Counted from the first letter of the stretch, positions 1-8,235 are shown. The stretch: DNA of 64,000 nt from Lactobacillus sp. (GCA_030530865.1 JAUMUC010000001.1:1-64000), one strand, 5' to 3'. Program-made: numbers and translations. Notes: generated by a model not told the origin, from the sequence alone.

Positions 1-28
1 GTCGTCAGTTCGAGTCTGACATCCGGAG
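1..28 (+). tRNA. 3' end of a tRNA, cut by the window edge
   Basis: The first bases contain a T-stem (GTCAG/CTGAC) around the loop TTCGAGT, followed by a seven-base acceptor strand ATCCGGA and a G discriminator; CCA is not encoded. This is the 3' third of a tRNA. The G discriminator would suit tRNA-Asn, but the anticodon lies outside the window, so the isotype is not assigned. Confidence 0.8.
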
Positions 29-33
29 TAGGT

Positions 34-56
34 GAGACCGAGAGGTCTCTTTTTTG
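34..56 (+). terminator. Intrinsic terminator after the tRNA
   Basis: GAGACC and GGTCTC pair perfectly around a GAGA loop and are followed by a run of T. It ends the tRNA transcript. Confidence 0.85.
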
Positions 57-72
57 TTACTAAACAAATATT

Positions 73-101
73 AAAAAAGAGTCCAAATTGGACTCTTTTT
101 T
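73..101. terminator. Terminator of the lipid kinase gene, possibly bidirectional
   Basis: AGAGTCC and GGACTCT pair around AAATT, with A-rich DNA on one side and T-rich DNA on the other, so it can work on both strands. It mainly serves the minus-strand gene ending at 100. Confidence 0.8.
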
Positions 102-993
102 ATTGGATAAATTCTTGAAAACTTGTCGAAATTTCTAAATCGTAACTTGCTTGATTGAAAATTTCCCCATCTAAATGGGCAGGAGCTTGATCAGCTTTAT
201 AACTAAAGTGATCCGCTGATAATAATGTGACAGTTTTTGATGCTTTTAAATTACCTGTAGCAAAAGCTAACAAGTCTTTGATTAATTGAACGTTATTATC
301 TTTTTTAATCATGATCAAGTCTAAACGTGGTTCAAAGACGCTTTGATCTTTAGATAATTTGATGCCACCACCAGCAAATGGAGTTTTAGTGACCATCAAC
401 ATATAACAGTTATTTATTTCTTGATCAGCTAAATTAACTGAAAAACATTTAGTTTTCAAAATCGCTGAAATTGCTTGAGCAGGATAAGATAGTCTACCCA
501 AATGCAATTTATTCAAAAGCTTTTTTGACTTTGAATTTTCTGCTAATTGAACAATTTCTGCATCAAAACCGATGCCTAAATTATTAGTAAAGTAAGTATC
601 ATGACCATTCTCATGAATTTTGCCAATATATACTTGGTGACTTTGCCCAGTTAAGGCGTGTTCTAAAGCTTCTTCAGGATTTAGAGCAATGCCGAAAGAT
701 CTCGCAAAGTCATTTCCAGAACCAGCTGGCAAGTAAATAACTGAATTTAATTTATTTGAATTTTTCAAACCAGTTACAACTTGACTTAAAGTTCCATCGC
801 CACCGACGACAATTACAGGAAAATCTTCCTTTAATTGAGTTGCTAAATAAGTAGCGTGACCGAACTTTCGAGTTTCAAATAGTTCGTAAGAAACCTCTTT
901 ATTTCGCAATTTCCTGGTGATTTTTGGAATTAAGGCTCTGGCAGTGCCACCACCAGCCATACTATTTGCAATTACATATGCATTTTTAATCAT
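100..993 (-). CDS. Diacylglycerol kinase-family lipid kinase (DagK/YegS type)
   Basis: This 297-residue soluble protein belongs to the DAGK catalytic-domain family, which phosphorylates diacylglycerol or related lipids with ATP at the membrane face. The nucleotide-binding GGDGT motif is at residues 64-68, and the second conserved loop, PAGSGNDFAR, at 89-98. Length and both motifs fit the DagK/BmrU group. The ATG at 993 follows a GAGGAAAC ribosome binding site. The gene stands alone on the minus strand between a tRNA and the PTS operon. Family members accept different lipids, so the exact substrate (recycling of diacylglycerol from lipoteichoic acid synthesis is a common role) is inferred. Confidence 0.88.
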   Translation of the reverse strand: MIKNAYVIANSMAGGGTARALIPKITRKLRNKEVSYELFETRKFGHATYLATQLKEDFPVIVVGGDGTLSQVVTGLKNSNKLNSVIYLPAGSGNDFARSFGIALNPEEALEHALTGQSHQVYIGKIHENGHDTYFTNNLGIGFDAEIVQLAENSKSKKLLNKLHLGRLSYPAQAISAILKTKCFSVNLADQEINNCYMLMVTKTPFAGGGIKLSKDQSVFEPRLDLIMIKKDNNVQLIKDLLAFATGNLKASKTVTLLSADHFSYKADQAPAHLDGEIFNQASYDLEISTSFQEFIQ

Positions 994-1132
994 ATAGTTT
1001 CCTCATATCGTTTGTTAGCTATATTATCAGTTGATTATATGTAAAATTTTATCAAAAATCCAGTGCGAATATAACTTATCAATATCATAAATTCCTTTAC
1101 TTTTATGCTTATAGTGATAACATAGAAGTTGT

Positions 1133-1148
1133 ATGAAAAGGTTTTCAT
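1133..1148 (+). promoter_or_regulatory. cre-like palindrome upstream of the mannose PTS operon
   Basis: ATGAAAA and TTTTCAT form a perfect inverted repeat around GG, 44 bases before the PTS start codon. The centre differs from the CcpA site consensus at one core base (GG instead of CG). It probably lies near or in the promoter; a nearby TATAGT at 1110-1115 could be a -10. CcpA control of this operon type is known; this site is an inference. Confidence 0.45.
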
Positions 1149-1191
1149 AATAATCAAAAGTTTCATAACTTTTTAGATAAGGGGAAAATAC

Positions 1192-2187
1192 ATGGTAGGA
1201 ATTGTGTTAGCGAGTCATGGTGGCTTTGCCGACGGTATTGCTGAATCTGCCGGCATGCTCTTTGGCCAACAAGAAGATTTTGCTCATGTAATTTTGAAGC
1301 CTGAAGAAGGACCAGATGACATCCGTAAGAAGATGGAAGATGCTATCGCTAGTTTTTCTGACGACTCTGAAGTTTTATTTATCGTAGACTTATGGGGAGG
1401 AACTCCATTCAACCAAGCTAACGGTTTAGCTGAAGGCCACGACAAGTGGGCTATCATTAGTGGTATGAACTTACCAATGGTTGTTGAAGCTTTAACTCAA
1501 AGAATGATGGGCCTTGGTGCTCATGAAATTGCTACAGCAATTGTTCAACCTGCAATTGAAGGTATTAAGACTAAGCCTGAAAGCTTAATGCCTGAAGATG
1601 AAAAGGCTGAAGCAAGTACTGTATCAAATGCACCAACTGAAGCTATTCCAGAAGGAACTGTTTTAGGTGATGGTCACATCAAGTTATTATTAGCAAGAAT
1701 CGATAGTCGTTTGTTACACGGACAAGTAGCTACTGGTTGGATTCCACAAGTCAAGCCAGATCGTGTCATTGTTGTTTCTGACAACGTTGCTAAAGACGAA
1801 CTTAGAAAGAGCATGATTCGTGATGCTGCTCCAGCTGGAGTTAAAGCTCACACTGTGCCACTTGCAAAGATGGAACAAATCCTTAAGGATCCTCGCTTTG
1901 GTAATACTAAGGCATTACTTTTATTCGAAGAACCTGAAGATGTCTTGAAGATGCTTGATCGTGGTATGAAGCTTGATACTTTGAATGTTGGTTCAATGTC
2001 TTACCAAGAAGGTGACGTTAACGCCAACAACGTTCTTTCAATGAACCAAAAGGATGTTGATACATTCCGTGAATTGGAAAAACGTGGTATGAAGTTTGAT
2101 GTCAGAAAAGTTCCATCAGACAATCCTGGAAACATGGATGCTATTTTGAACAAGGCACAAAGCCTTTTGGATGAAAAAAACAAGTAA
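1192..2187 (+). CDS. PTS mannose/fructose/sorbose family fused IIAB component
   Basis: This 331-residue cytoplasmic protein passes phosphate from HPr to sugar in the mannose-class PTS. The N-terminal IIA domain (about 1-125) has its phosphorylation-site His9 in ASHGG. A charged Pro/Glu-rich linker (about 128-160) leads to the IIB domain with His176 in RIDSRLLHGQV. Fusion of IIA and IIB is usual for ManX/ManL proteins of lactobacilli. It heads an operon with IIC, IID and a ManO-type protein, so glucose/mannose uptake is likely, though mannose-class systems differ in sugar preference. Start: ATG behind a GGGGAA sequence. Confidence 0.93.
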   Translation: MVGIVLASHGGFADGIAESAGMLFGQQEDFAHVILKPEEGPDDIRKKMEDAIASFSDDSEVLFIVDLWGGTPFNQANGLAEGHDKWAIISGMNLPMVVEALTQRMMGLGAHEIATAIVQPAIEGIKTKPESLMPEDEKAEASTVSNAPTEAIPEGTVLGDGHIKLLLARIDSRLLHGQVATGWIPQVKPDRVIVVSDNVAKDELRKSMIRDAAPAGVKAHTVPLAKMEQILKDPRFGNTKALLLFEEPEDVLKMLDRGMKLDTLNVGSMSYQEGDVNANNVLSMNQKDVDTFRELEKRGMKFDVRKVPSDNPGNMDAILNKAQSLLDEKNK

Positions 2188-2200
2188 GAGGAGTTAAATA

Positions 2201-3001
2201 ATGAACACTATTCAAATTATCTTGGTAGTGGTTGTTGCTTTCTTGGCTGGGATGGAAGGTATCTTGGACCAATGGCAATTCCACCAACCACTAGTTGCAT
2301 GTACTTTAATTGGTTTAGTAACTGGTCACTTGGAATTAGGTGTAATCCTTGGTGGTCAATTACAAATGATCGCTTTAGGTTGGGCTAACATCGGTGCCGC
2401 AGTTGCTCCCGATGCTGCCTTAGCCGCAGTTGCTTCTGCTATTATCTTGGTTCAAGGTGGTCAAGGTACTAACGGTATCGGTACTGCTACTGCTATCGCT
2501 ATTCCTTTGTCAGTTGCCGGTTTGGTATTGACTATGATCGTACGTACTATTTCAACTGGTATTGTTCACATCATGGACGCACAAGCTAAGAAGGGTAACT
2601 ACCACGGAATCGAATTATGGCAATACGTTGCTATTGCATTGCAAGGTTTAAGAATCGCAATTCCTGCAGCTTTACTTTTAGCTGTTCCAGAAAGCGTTGT
2701 TAGAGGAGCTTTGAGCTCAATCCCTGCATGGCTTAACGACGGTATGAAAATCGGTGGTGGTATGGTTGTAGCTGTTGGTTACGCAATGGTTATTAACATG
2801 ATGGCTAACCGTGAAGTATGGCCATTCTTCGCAATCGGTTTTGCACTTGCTGCTATTAAGGACTTAACTTTGATTTCTTTAGGTGCAATTGGTTTATCAT
2901 TGGCTTTGATTTACTTAACACTTGAAGAAAAAGGTGGTTCAGGTACTGGTAAGTCAGCCGGAACGGGTGATCCACTCGGCGATATTATTGATGATTATTA
3001 A
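2201..3001 (+). CDS. manY: PTS mannose-family IIC component
   Basis: This 266-residue integral membrane protein has the hydrophobic, Gly-rich pattern of mannose-class EIIC, with a GGQLQMIALGWANIGAAVAPD-like region near residues 50-72 that is typical of the family. With EIID it forms the sugar channel. It starts 13 bases after the IIAB gene behind GAGGAG and is followed 25 bases later by IID, so the three are cotranscribed. In lactic acid bacteria this membrane pair is also the receptor of class IIa bacteriocins (family knowledge). Confidence 0.93.
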   Translation: MNTIQIILVVVVAFLAGMEGILDQWQFHQPLVACTLIGLVTGHLELGVILGGQLQMIALGWANIGAAVAPDAALAAVASAIILVQGGQGTNGIGTATAIAIPLSVAGLVLTMIVRTISTGIVHIMDAQAKKGNYHGIELWQYVAIALQGLRIAIPAALLLAVPESVVRGALSSIPAWLNDGMKIGGGMVVAVGYAMVINMMANREVWPFFAIGFALAAIKDLTLISLGAIGLSLALIYLTLEEKGGSGTGKSAGTGDPLGDIIDDY

Positions 3002-3026
3002 AATGAGCTAGAGGAGGATTTAAAAA

Positions 3027-3941
3027 ATGGCTGAAAAGAAGATTACTTTAACTAAATCTGACCGTTTCAAAGTAATGTGGCGTTCACAATTCTTGCAAGG
3101 TTCATGGAACTACGAAAGAATGCAAAACGGTGGTTGGGCTTACTCAATGATCCCAGCTTTGAAGAAATTGTATCCAAATAAGGAAGACATGTCAGCTGCG
3201 CTTGAACGTCACTTGGCATTCTTCAACACTCACCCATACTTAGCTTCACCAATTCTTGGTGTTACTTTAGCACTTGAAGAAGATAAAGCTAACGGTGCTG
3301 ATGTTAAAAACGAAGCTATCCAAGGTGTTAAGGTTGGTATGATGGGACCTTTAGCCGGTGTTGGTGACCCTGTATTCTGGTTCACTGTTCGTCCTATTAT
3401 CGGTGCCCTTGGTGCAAGTATGGCAATCAGCGGTAACGTTTTAGGTGCTATCTTATTCTTTGTATTGTGGAACTTAATCAGAATCGGTTTCTTGTGGTCA
3501 ACTCAAGAATTTGGTTACAAGGCTGGTTCAGCAATCACCAAGGACATGAGCGGTGGTTTATTGCAAAAGGTAACCCGTGGAGCAAGTATGATGGGTATGT
3601 TCGTCATCGGTGCTTTGATCCAACGTTGGGTAACTATTAACTTTGTTCCTGTAGTTTCAAGCACTCCAGTTCAAAAGGGTGGATACATTGAATGGGACAA
3701 GGTTAAGATGTCTGGTGAAGGTTTACACCAAGTGTTTAACCAAGTTAACAGCGGTATGTCTCTTGAAAAGATCAAGACTACTACTTTGCAAAACAACTTG
3801 GACTCATTAATTCCAGGTCTTGCTGCACTTCTATTGACATTCCTTTGCATGTGGTTATTGAAGAAGAAAGTTTCTCCAATTTGGATCATCTTGGGAATTT
3901 TCGCAATCGGTGTATTATTCCACGTATGGGGTATTTTATAA
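3027..3941 (+). CDS. manZ: PTS mannose-family IID component
   Basis: This 304-residue membrane protein matches EIID of the mannose class: an N-terminal cytoplasmic part with the FLQGSWNYERMQNGG-type sequence (about 24-38), the MMGPLAGVGDPVFWF loop (about 105-120), and a hydrophobic C-terminal end. It works with EIIC. It has a strong GAGGAGG ribosome binding site. It is third in the operon; only three bases separate it from the ManO-type gene. Confidence 0.93.
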   Translation: MAEKKITLTKSDRFKVMWRSQFLQGSWNYERMQNGGWAYSMIPALKKLYPNKEDMSAALERHLAFFNTHPYLASPILGVTLALEEDKANGADVKNEAIQGVKVGMMGPLAGVGDPVFWFTVRPIIGALGASMAISGNVLGAILFFVLWNLIRIGFLWSTQEFGYKAGSAITKDMSGGLLQKVTRGASMMGMFVIGALIQRWVTINFVPVVSSTPVQKGGYIEWDKVKMSGEGLHQVFNQVNSGMSLEKIKTTTLQNNLDSLIPGLAALLLTFLCMWLLKKKVSPIWIILGIFAIGVLFHVWGIL

Positions 3942-3944
3942 AAA

Positions 3945-4313
3945 ATGGCTGAATCGCTTAATCACAAAGTAGATTTAACAATCGATGCTACCTGGTTTAG
4001 AGGAATTTCTTCATATGGAAAAGTAATGATTGGTGACAACGCTTTTGAATTTTACAATAGTCGTAATTCTGAAGATTTTGTTCAAATTCCTTGGAATGAA
4101 GTTACTTATGTAGTTGCTGTCGTCCACTTTAAAGGCAAGTACATTCCTCGCTTTGAAATCAGAACTAAAAGCAATGGATCCTTCATATTTAGCACTAAGA
4201 AGCCTAAAGAAACTTTGCGAGCAATTAGAAAATATGTTGATCCTGATAATATGAGAAAATCATTGTCATATTGGCAAAAGCTAAAGCAAAGATTTTCAAA
4301 AAAGTCTTCCTAA
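3945..4313 (+). CDS. manO: DUF956 (ManO-type) protein of the mannose PTS operon
   Basis: This 122-residue soluble protein has the length and composition of the DUF956 family, which is almost always encoded directly after mannose-class EIID and is named ManO in some lactic acid bacteria. The ATG lies three bases after the IID stop, so translation is probably coupled. The predicted role is modulation of the PTS or its expression; no catalytic motif is visible. A terminator follows the stop codon at once, ending the operon. Confidence 0.8.
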   Translation: MAESLNHKVDLTIDATWFRGISSYGKVMIGDNAFEFYNSRNSEDFVQIPWNEVTYVVAVVHFKGKYIPRFEIRTKSNGSFIFSTKKPKETLRAIRKYVDPDNMRKSLSYWQKLKQRFSKKSS

Positions 4314-4328
4314 TCGGAAGGCTTTTTC
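4301..4328 (+). terminator. Terminator of the mannose PTS operon
   Basis: AAGTCTTCC and GGAAGGCTT form a stem around TAATC, followed by TTTTTC. The 5' arm overlaps the last codons of the ManO-type gene. Confidence 0.8.
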
Positions 4329-4385
4329 CTTTCTTGCCAAAAAGCTTGAATTTTGTTAAAATGACTACAGTTTAGGAGGGATTAG

Positions 4386-4535
4386 ATGGCCGTAAAAAAA
4401 GCAGCTTTAGCATGTACAGTATGTGGTTCACGTAATTATTCCATGACCACTAATCCAAATCGAACAGAGCGTTTAGCTTTGAATAAATTCTGCAAATATT
4501 GTGGGAAGAAAACACTTCACAAGGAGACTAGATAA
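4386..4535 (+). CDS. rpmG: 50S ribosomal protein L33
   Basis: This 49-codon gene reads [19 protein letters not shown] and ends KKTLHKETR, which matches bacterial L33. Two Cys pairs, C10/C13 and C36/C39, form a zinc ribbon, so this is the zinc-binding L33 form. AGGAGG precedes the ATG. It is followed after three bases by secE, the common Gram-positive rpmG-secE order. Confidence 0.92.
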   Translation: MAVKKAALACTVCGSRNYSMTTNPNRTERLALNKFCKYCGKKTLHKETR

Positions 4536-4538
4536 AGG

Positions 4539-4709
4539 ATGTTTAAATTTTTCAAGAGTGTTGGTCACGAAATGAAGCTAGTTACCTGGCCAACTTTTAA
4601 GCAAAACCGTCATGATACTGTTAGAGTTATCATTACTGCAGTTTTATTTGGATTATACTTAGGTCTTTTGGACTGGATTTTCAGAATTTTAACTCAAAAG
4701 TTTCTTTAA
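4539..4709 (+). CDS. secE: Preprotein translocase subunit SecE
   Basis: This 56-residue protein has the short Gram-positive SecE form: an amphipathic N-terminal part with the conserved MKLVTWPT motif (12-19), then one membrane span (about 28-50). SecE clamps SecY in the membrane. Its ribosome binding site, AAGGAG, lies inside the end of rpmG. A strong terminator follows. In most relatives nusG comes next; here a bacteriocin locus lies between. Confidence 0.92.
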   Translation: MFKFFKSVGHEMKLVTWPTFKQNRHDTVRVIITAVLFGLYLGLLDWIFRILTQKFL

Positions 4710-4711
4710 GA

Positions 4712-4740
4712 AAAAGCCGTGCTGTTGCATGGCTTTTTTT
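4712..4740 (+). terminator. Terminator after secE
   Basis: AAAAAGCC and GGCTTTTT pair, with GTGC and GCAT extending the stem around TGTT, followed by a T-run. It closes the rpmG-secE transcript. A similar, shorter hairpin stands in front of nusG at 8217-8235. Confidence 0.85.
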
Positions 4741-4796
4741 AATTTTTTGCGATTTTTATTACTTTGTTTTTTAAATTATTTTATATTAAAAAGTTA

Positions 4797-4824
4797 TTGA
4801 CAATTTAAAATGCCGGAATAGAAT
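4797..4824 (+). promoter_or_regulatory. Promoter of the bacteriocin gene
   Basis: A consensus TTGACA (4797-4802) is followed after 16 bases by TAGAAT (4819-4824). This predicts a transcript start near 4831, close to the AGAAAGG ribosome binding site at 4839-4845, so the leader would be very short. Confidence 0.75.
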
Positions 4825-4854
4825 AAAAGTGTATTTTTAGAAAGGTCGATGAAA

Positions 4855-5148
4855 ATGAAATATAAAAATACACTAACTTATGTTTTTTCAACTGTTGTTG
4901 CATTAATGATGTTTGTTGTTCCAGTATTTGCGTCATCTTCTACTATAAGTGCACAAGGTGGCCGATGGAACTATGGAGTAGGTTCTAAGTATGTTTGGTC
5001 CTACTATTCACATAATCATAAAACTCATAAAGCTTCCGTGGAAGGAAAATATTATGTGTCAAGTGGTTGGACTAAAAAAGGAATCACTGCAAAAGCTTCA
5101 TGTGAAAAAAGATTGTTTGGAAATAGAAGTTATTATGAAGTAAAATAA
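4855..5148 (+). CDS. Lactococcin 972-family bacteriocin precursor
   Basis: The 97-residue product has a signal peptide (about 1-26, ending VPVFA) and a mature part of about 71 residues rich in Gly, Tyr, Lys and Ser. The mature part carries the lactococcin-972 pattern: GGRWNYGVG (35-43), YSHNHKTHKASV (51-62) and a C-terminal GNRSYY. Family members are Sec-secreted and inhibit septum formation through lipid II in sensitive cells. The ATG at 4855 stands nine bases after AGAAAGG and is preferred to the ATG at 4849, which is only three bases away. The following DUF1430 permease and ATPase genes are the usual partners of this family and support the call. The single mature Cys (C83) is unusual. Confidence 0.85.
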   Translation: MKYKNTLTYVFSTVVALMMFVVPVFASSSTISAQGGRWNYGVGSKYVWSYYSHNHKTHKASVEGKYYVSSGWTKKGITAKASCEKRLFGNRSYYEVK

Positions 5149-5159
5149 AATTGTTTGAT

Positions 5160-5182
5160 ATGCGCATAAGAAATATGCGCAT
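5160..5182 (+). terminator. Hairpin between bacteriocin and transporter genes (partial terminator)
   Basis: ATGCGCATA and TATGCGCAT pair perfectly around AGAAA. It is followed by TATTTGTT rather than a clean T-run, so it is probably leaky. It would let more bacteriocin mRNA than transporter mRNA accumulate. Confidence 0.55.
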
Positions 5183-5204
5183 TATTTGTTAGAAGGACTC
5201 AATC

Positions 5205-7154
5205 GTGTATAAAAAAGTAAAAATTGCACTATTGATGGTGATTTCATGCTTGGCTCTATTTCAATTATCAGCAGCCATTTATGAATATGAGCAAAATTCG
5301 ATTGCGAATGCTCACACTGCAATTCAAGTGTCATCAGATAGTCATAAATTAAAGAAAAGCCAAGTTTTCAGTGAATTGGCCAAATTTTCGAAAGAAAATG
5401 GCACTCAGTTAACATTTGCTCACATGAATGAAATTAATGGTGCTTTGACCAAGAGTTACTATGATTTCAATCCAAATAAGCCTGCCGACCCAGCCTTATT
5501 TAAAAATATCAAATTGCAAAAGTTGAGCTACAAAGACTTACAGTTGGAAGCCACAACATCAATCTATTACACTTCCGCATCTGGCAACAAATTGCTTAGT
5601 TTGCAAAGTGAATTTTCAAAATTAGGCTTAACCGCATCTGTATCTAAGCCAAGTTTAGCGATGGGCTTTTTAACTAACGATCTATTGAGTACCTATGTAC
5701 CAATAATGATCAGCATAGTTGCGATCCTGTTAGTCATCATGTTCATTGAAAAAATATCTCGTTTCAAAGAATACGCAATTTTAAAATTACATGGATATTC
5801 TACTTTTAAATTACTAAAAAGAGATTTAGCGGCTAATAGCAAAAAATACGGCTTCGCACTCGGCATTGTTTTTGTTTTATACATGATCTGGTCAATTGTG
5901 TCCTTGAAACTTGCTGGATTAATTATCAGCTTCAAATGGACATTGTTACTTCTTTTAGTAACTTTTATATTCTTTGAATTTTTAGAATTAATTTCTTACG
6001 TCGCATTACTGATGCTGGATTTGTACCCTGCGTTACAAGGGCAAACGTATACTAAGCCATTTGTGTTTGCGGGTTATGTGATTAAACTTGCATTGCTGAT
6101 TTTGGTATTTTCAAATGCGATTAGTTTACAGCAAAATGCGACCAGCTTTGCCAGCGATAAAGCAATTATGCATATGTGGATTGATAAGCACAGCGGTTAT
6201 ACTTTGGGGCTTTCTAATATCGATCCCAATGATGATAAATTAGTTCAAAAAATTGGTAATAAGATTAAGCAACTGGTGAATGAAGATCCAGATGCAATCA
6301 TTTCTCATAACAATCAAGAATTTAATCCAGACACGATGAATGCTAATCCGCAAAATGGTAATGTCTTGATCGTTAATGCAAATTATTTTAAGTACAACCG
6401 GATTGTGAAGCCAAATCAATTGGACAAGAACAATATTAATGTTTTGATTCCAATTTCTAGAAAAGCTCAGCAAAAGAGCATTGTTAAACAAGCGGTCTCA
6501 TACTATGAATTCCAAAAATCGCTTGATAATAAGAAACTAGCTAATAAACATTTCAATGTTTTGTATTACCAAGATCAAAATTTGTTTAACTACACGATCG
6601 GTAAAGAAATTAAAGCATCAGTTTCTAAGAATCCTGTTGTGATTGTTGATAATGGTAATTTGTCGACCGACTTTTACTCATCGTCAGCTTCAATGGGGAT
6701 GATTCAATTTGGCAATCTCAAATCGTTAACCCAGAACATCAAAAAAGTGGGCTTGACGCCATACGTTAGTGGAATAACTAATGCCCAAACGCGTTTGAGC
6801 GACTTTATTGTTAAGATGACGAGAAAGTTAATCATGTTAACGGTTGTGACTCTGCTTTCTTTGAGTCAATTAGTGTTTGTGATTGTCTTTATTGGCCTTT
6901 CATTTTTACAAAATCAAAGAAGACGCATGGCGATCCGCCAGATTTTTGGTGAATCAAATAAGAATATTATTGCTAGACTTGTGCTAGTTAACGTATTGGT
7001 AGATTTGCTCATTGTCATCTTTGTAGCAGTTACAATGAGCAGTTTCGTCTTTATCTACTTTGTAGGATATTTGATTTTGGAACTTTTAGTCATAATGCTG
7101 TTAGTTAAGCATGCTCAGAAAGATTTATTAACTAGTTTGAATTACGGGAATTAG
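5205..7154 (+). CDS. Bacteriocin-associated integral membrane protein (DUF1430)
   Basis: The 649-residue product has an N-terminal membrane anchor (about 6-27), an extracellular region, a membrane cluster (about 165-300), a second large extracellular region, and a C-terminal membrane cluster (about 535-640). This is the FtsX-like layout of the DUF1430 family found beside lactococcin-972 genes. With the ATPase encoded next it should form the ABC transporter giving immunity or export. The start is GTG, seven bases after AGAAGGA. The ATPase gene begins five bases after the stop. Confidence 0.85.
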   Translation: MYKKVKIALLMVISCLALFQLSAAIYEYEQNSIANAHTAIQVSSDSHKLKKSQVFSELAKFSKENGTQLTFAHMNEINGALTKSYYDFNPNKPADPALFKNIKLQKLSYKDLQLEATTSIYYTSASGNKLLSLQSEFSKLGLTASVSKPSLAMGFLTNDLLSTYVPIMISIVAILLVIMFIEKISRFKEYAILKLHGYSTFKLLKRDLAANSKKYGFALGIVFVLYMIWSIVSLKLAGLIISFKWTLLLLLVTFIFFEFLELISYVALLMLDLYPALQGQTYTKPFVFAGYVIKLALLILVFSNAISLQQNATSFASDKAIMHMWIDKHSGYTLGLSNIDPNDDKLVQKIGNKIKQLVNEDPDAIISHNNQEFNPDTMNANPQNGNVLIVNANYFKYNRIVKPNQLDKNNINVLIPISRKAQQKSIVKQAVSYYEFQKSLDNKKLANKHFNVLYYQDQNLFNYTIGKEIKASVSKNPVVIVDNGNLSTDFYSSSASMGMIQFGNLKSLTQNIKKVGLTPYVSGITNAQTRLSDFIVKMTRKLIMLTVVTLLSLSQLVFVIVFIGLSFLQNQRRRMAIRQIFGESNKNIIARLVLVNVLVDLLIVIFVAVTMSSFVFIYFVGYLILELLVIMLLVKHAQKDLLTSLNYGN

Positions 7155-7158
7155 ATAA

Positions 7159-7815
7159 ATGATAAGTGTAAAAAATCTGATAAAGAAATTTGGTAGTCGG
7201 ACAATTTATGACAATGTAAATTGTCAGCTTGAGTCAGGCCATAGCTATGCTATTGTAGGTAAAAGTGGTGCAGGTAAAACGACTTTTTTGAATATGCTAG
7301 GTGGGCTTGAAACTCCCGATTCTGGTGAAATTCTTGTAGATGACACACCAGTGAATAAAACGACTTTACCTAAGTTGAGAAAAGATAAATTTGGATTTAT
7401 TTTTCAAAACTTTGGCCTAGTTGACAATGATAATGTTGAGGATAATTTGTTGATAGGCTTGGCAAATTTTAAACTCTCTAAGAGTGAAAAGCAGGCAAAA
7501 ATGAAGTCTGCTTTGGAACAAGTGGGCTTAGCTCATCTTGATTTGAAACAAGCAGTTCACACCATGTCTGGTGGGGAACAACAAAGAGTGGCATTAGCGA
7601 GAATTATTTTAAAGCAACCTAGCATTGTCTTTGCTGATGAACCAACTGGTTCGTTAGATGGTGAAAATGCTCAATTAATTTTGGATCACTTATTAAATGA
7701 TTTTGGTAAAGATGCCACAGTTTTGATTGCAACGCATGATAGTCGTGTTTGGGAACAGTGCGATTACGTGATTGAAGTTAAAAATCAAAATGTTAATATT
7801 AAGAAGAATAGCTAA
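7159..7815 (+). CDS. ABC transporter ATPase of the bacteriocin locus
   Basis: This 218-residue protein is a single ABC domain: Walker A GKSGAGKT (34-41), the MSGGEQQRVALAR signature in the second half, Walker B IVFADEPTGSLD, and a switch His in ATHDSR. It resembles MacB/LolD-type ATPases that pair with FtsX-like permeases and, within these, the group linked to lactococcin-972. It should energise the permease encoded upstream. Confidence 0.9.
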   Translation: MISVKNLIKKFGSRTIYDNVNCQLESGHSYAIVGKSGAGKTTFLNMLGGLETPDSGEILVDDTPVNKTTLPKLRKDKFGFIFQNFGLVDNDNVEDNLLIGLANFKLSKSEKQAKMKSALEQVGLAHLDLKQAVHTMSGGEQQRVALARIILKQPSIVFADEPTGSLDGENAQLILDHLLNDFGKDATVLIATHDSRVWEQCDYVIEVKNQNVNIKKNS

Positions 7816-7831
7816 TTAGGGAGGCTATATT

Positions 7832-8161
7832 ATGTCAAAGAAATCAATTGTATTTACTGTGATCGTTGTTTGTGTTTTAGCAGTTGTTGGTGTATTTGGT
7901 TTGGTTCACAATGATATTACTGATCGCTTTAATCCGACTATCAGCATGACCACTAGCTATGCAAAGGTACCAAAGGGTAGTAGTAAGTACACTAATGTAG
8001 CAATTATTGACAAGAATGGTAAGGCTTTATCATATAAGCTTAAATACTTTAATGGTTACGATCCAGATGGACAATATGTGAAAATCGTCCACAAAGGCCA
8101 ATATGTTAAAAATATTTTATACATTAAAAAGAGTGCCTATGATGCAATAAAAAATAAGTAA
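7832..8161 (+). CDS. Small exported protein of the bacteriocin locus, YxeA/DUF1093-like
   Basis: The 109-residue product has one N-terminal hydrophobic segment (about 7-25, a signal anchor or signal peptide) and a small extracellular domain with the sequence KYFNGYDPDGQYVKI near residues 67-81. Size, layout and the position after lactococcin-972 transporter genes resemble YxeA/DUF1093 proteins, which often accompany such loci; the match is by eye and uncertain. It may contribute to immunity. GGGAGG precedes the ATG. Confidence 0.6.
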   Translation: MSKKSIVFTVIVVCVLAVVGVFGLVHNDITDRFNPTISMTTSYAKVPKGSSKYTNVAIIDKNGKALSYKLKYFNGYDPDGQYVKIVHKGQYVKNILYIKKSAYDAIKNK

Positions 8162-8199
8162 ATCACTACTGAAAAGTTTTTTAACACAAGGTCTTGTGA

Positions 8200-8205
8200 T
8201 ATAAT
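8200..8205 (+). promoter_or_regulatory. Extended -10 of the nusG promoter
   Basis: TATAAT is preceded by TGA, giving an extended -10 element; the -35 region is only a T-run. Predicted transcript start is near 8212. Confidence 0.65.
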
Positions 8206-8216
8206 CAAGACAACAG

Positions 8217-8235
8217 GAAGCCGTATAGGCTTTTT
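8217..8235 (+). terminator. Short hairpin with T-run in the nusG leader
   Basis: AAGCC and GGCTT pair around GTATA and are followed by a T-run. The stem is only five base pairs. It lies just after the predicted nusG transcript start, so it would be a weak terminator or attenuator. It resembles the terminator after secE. Confidence 0.5.

Noticed and set aside
4849..8161. Transposase or integrase remnants at the bacteriocin locus
   Set aside because: Both strands were checked around the edges; only terminator-like repeats were found, with no inverted-repeat ends or transposase-like ORF.
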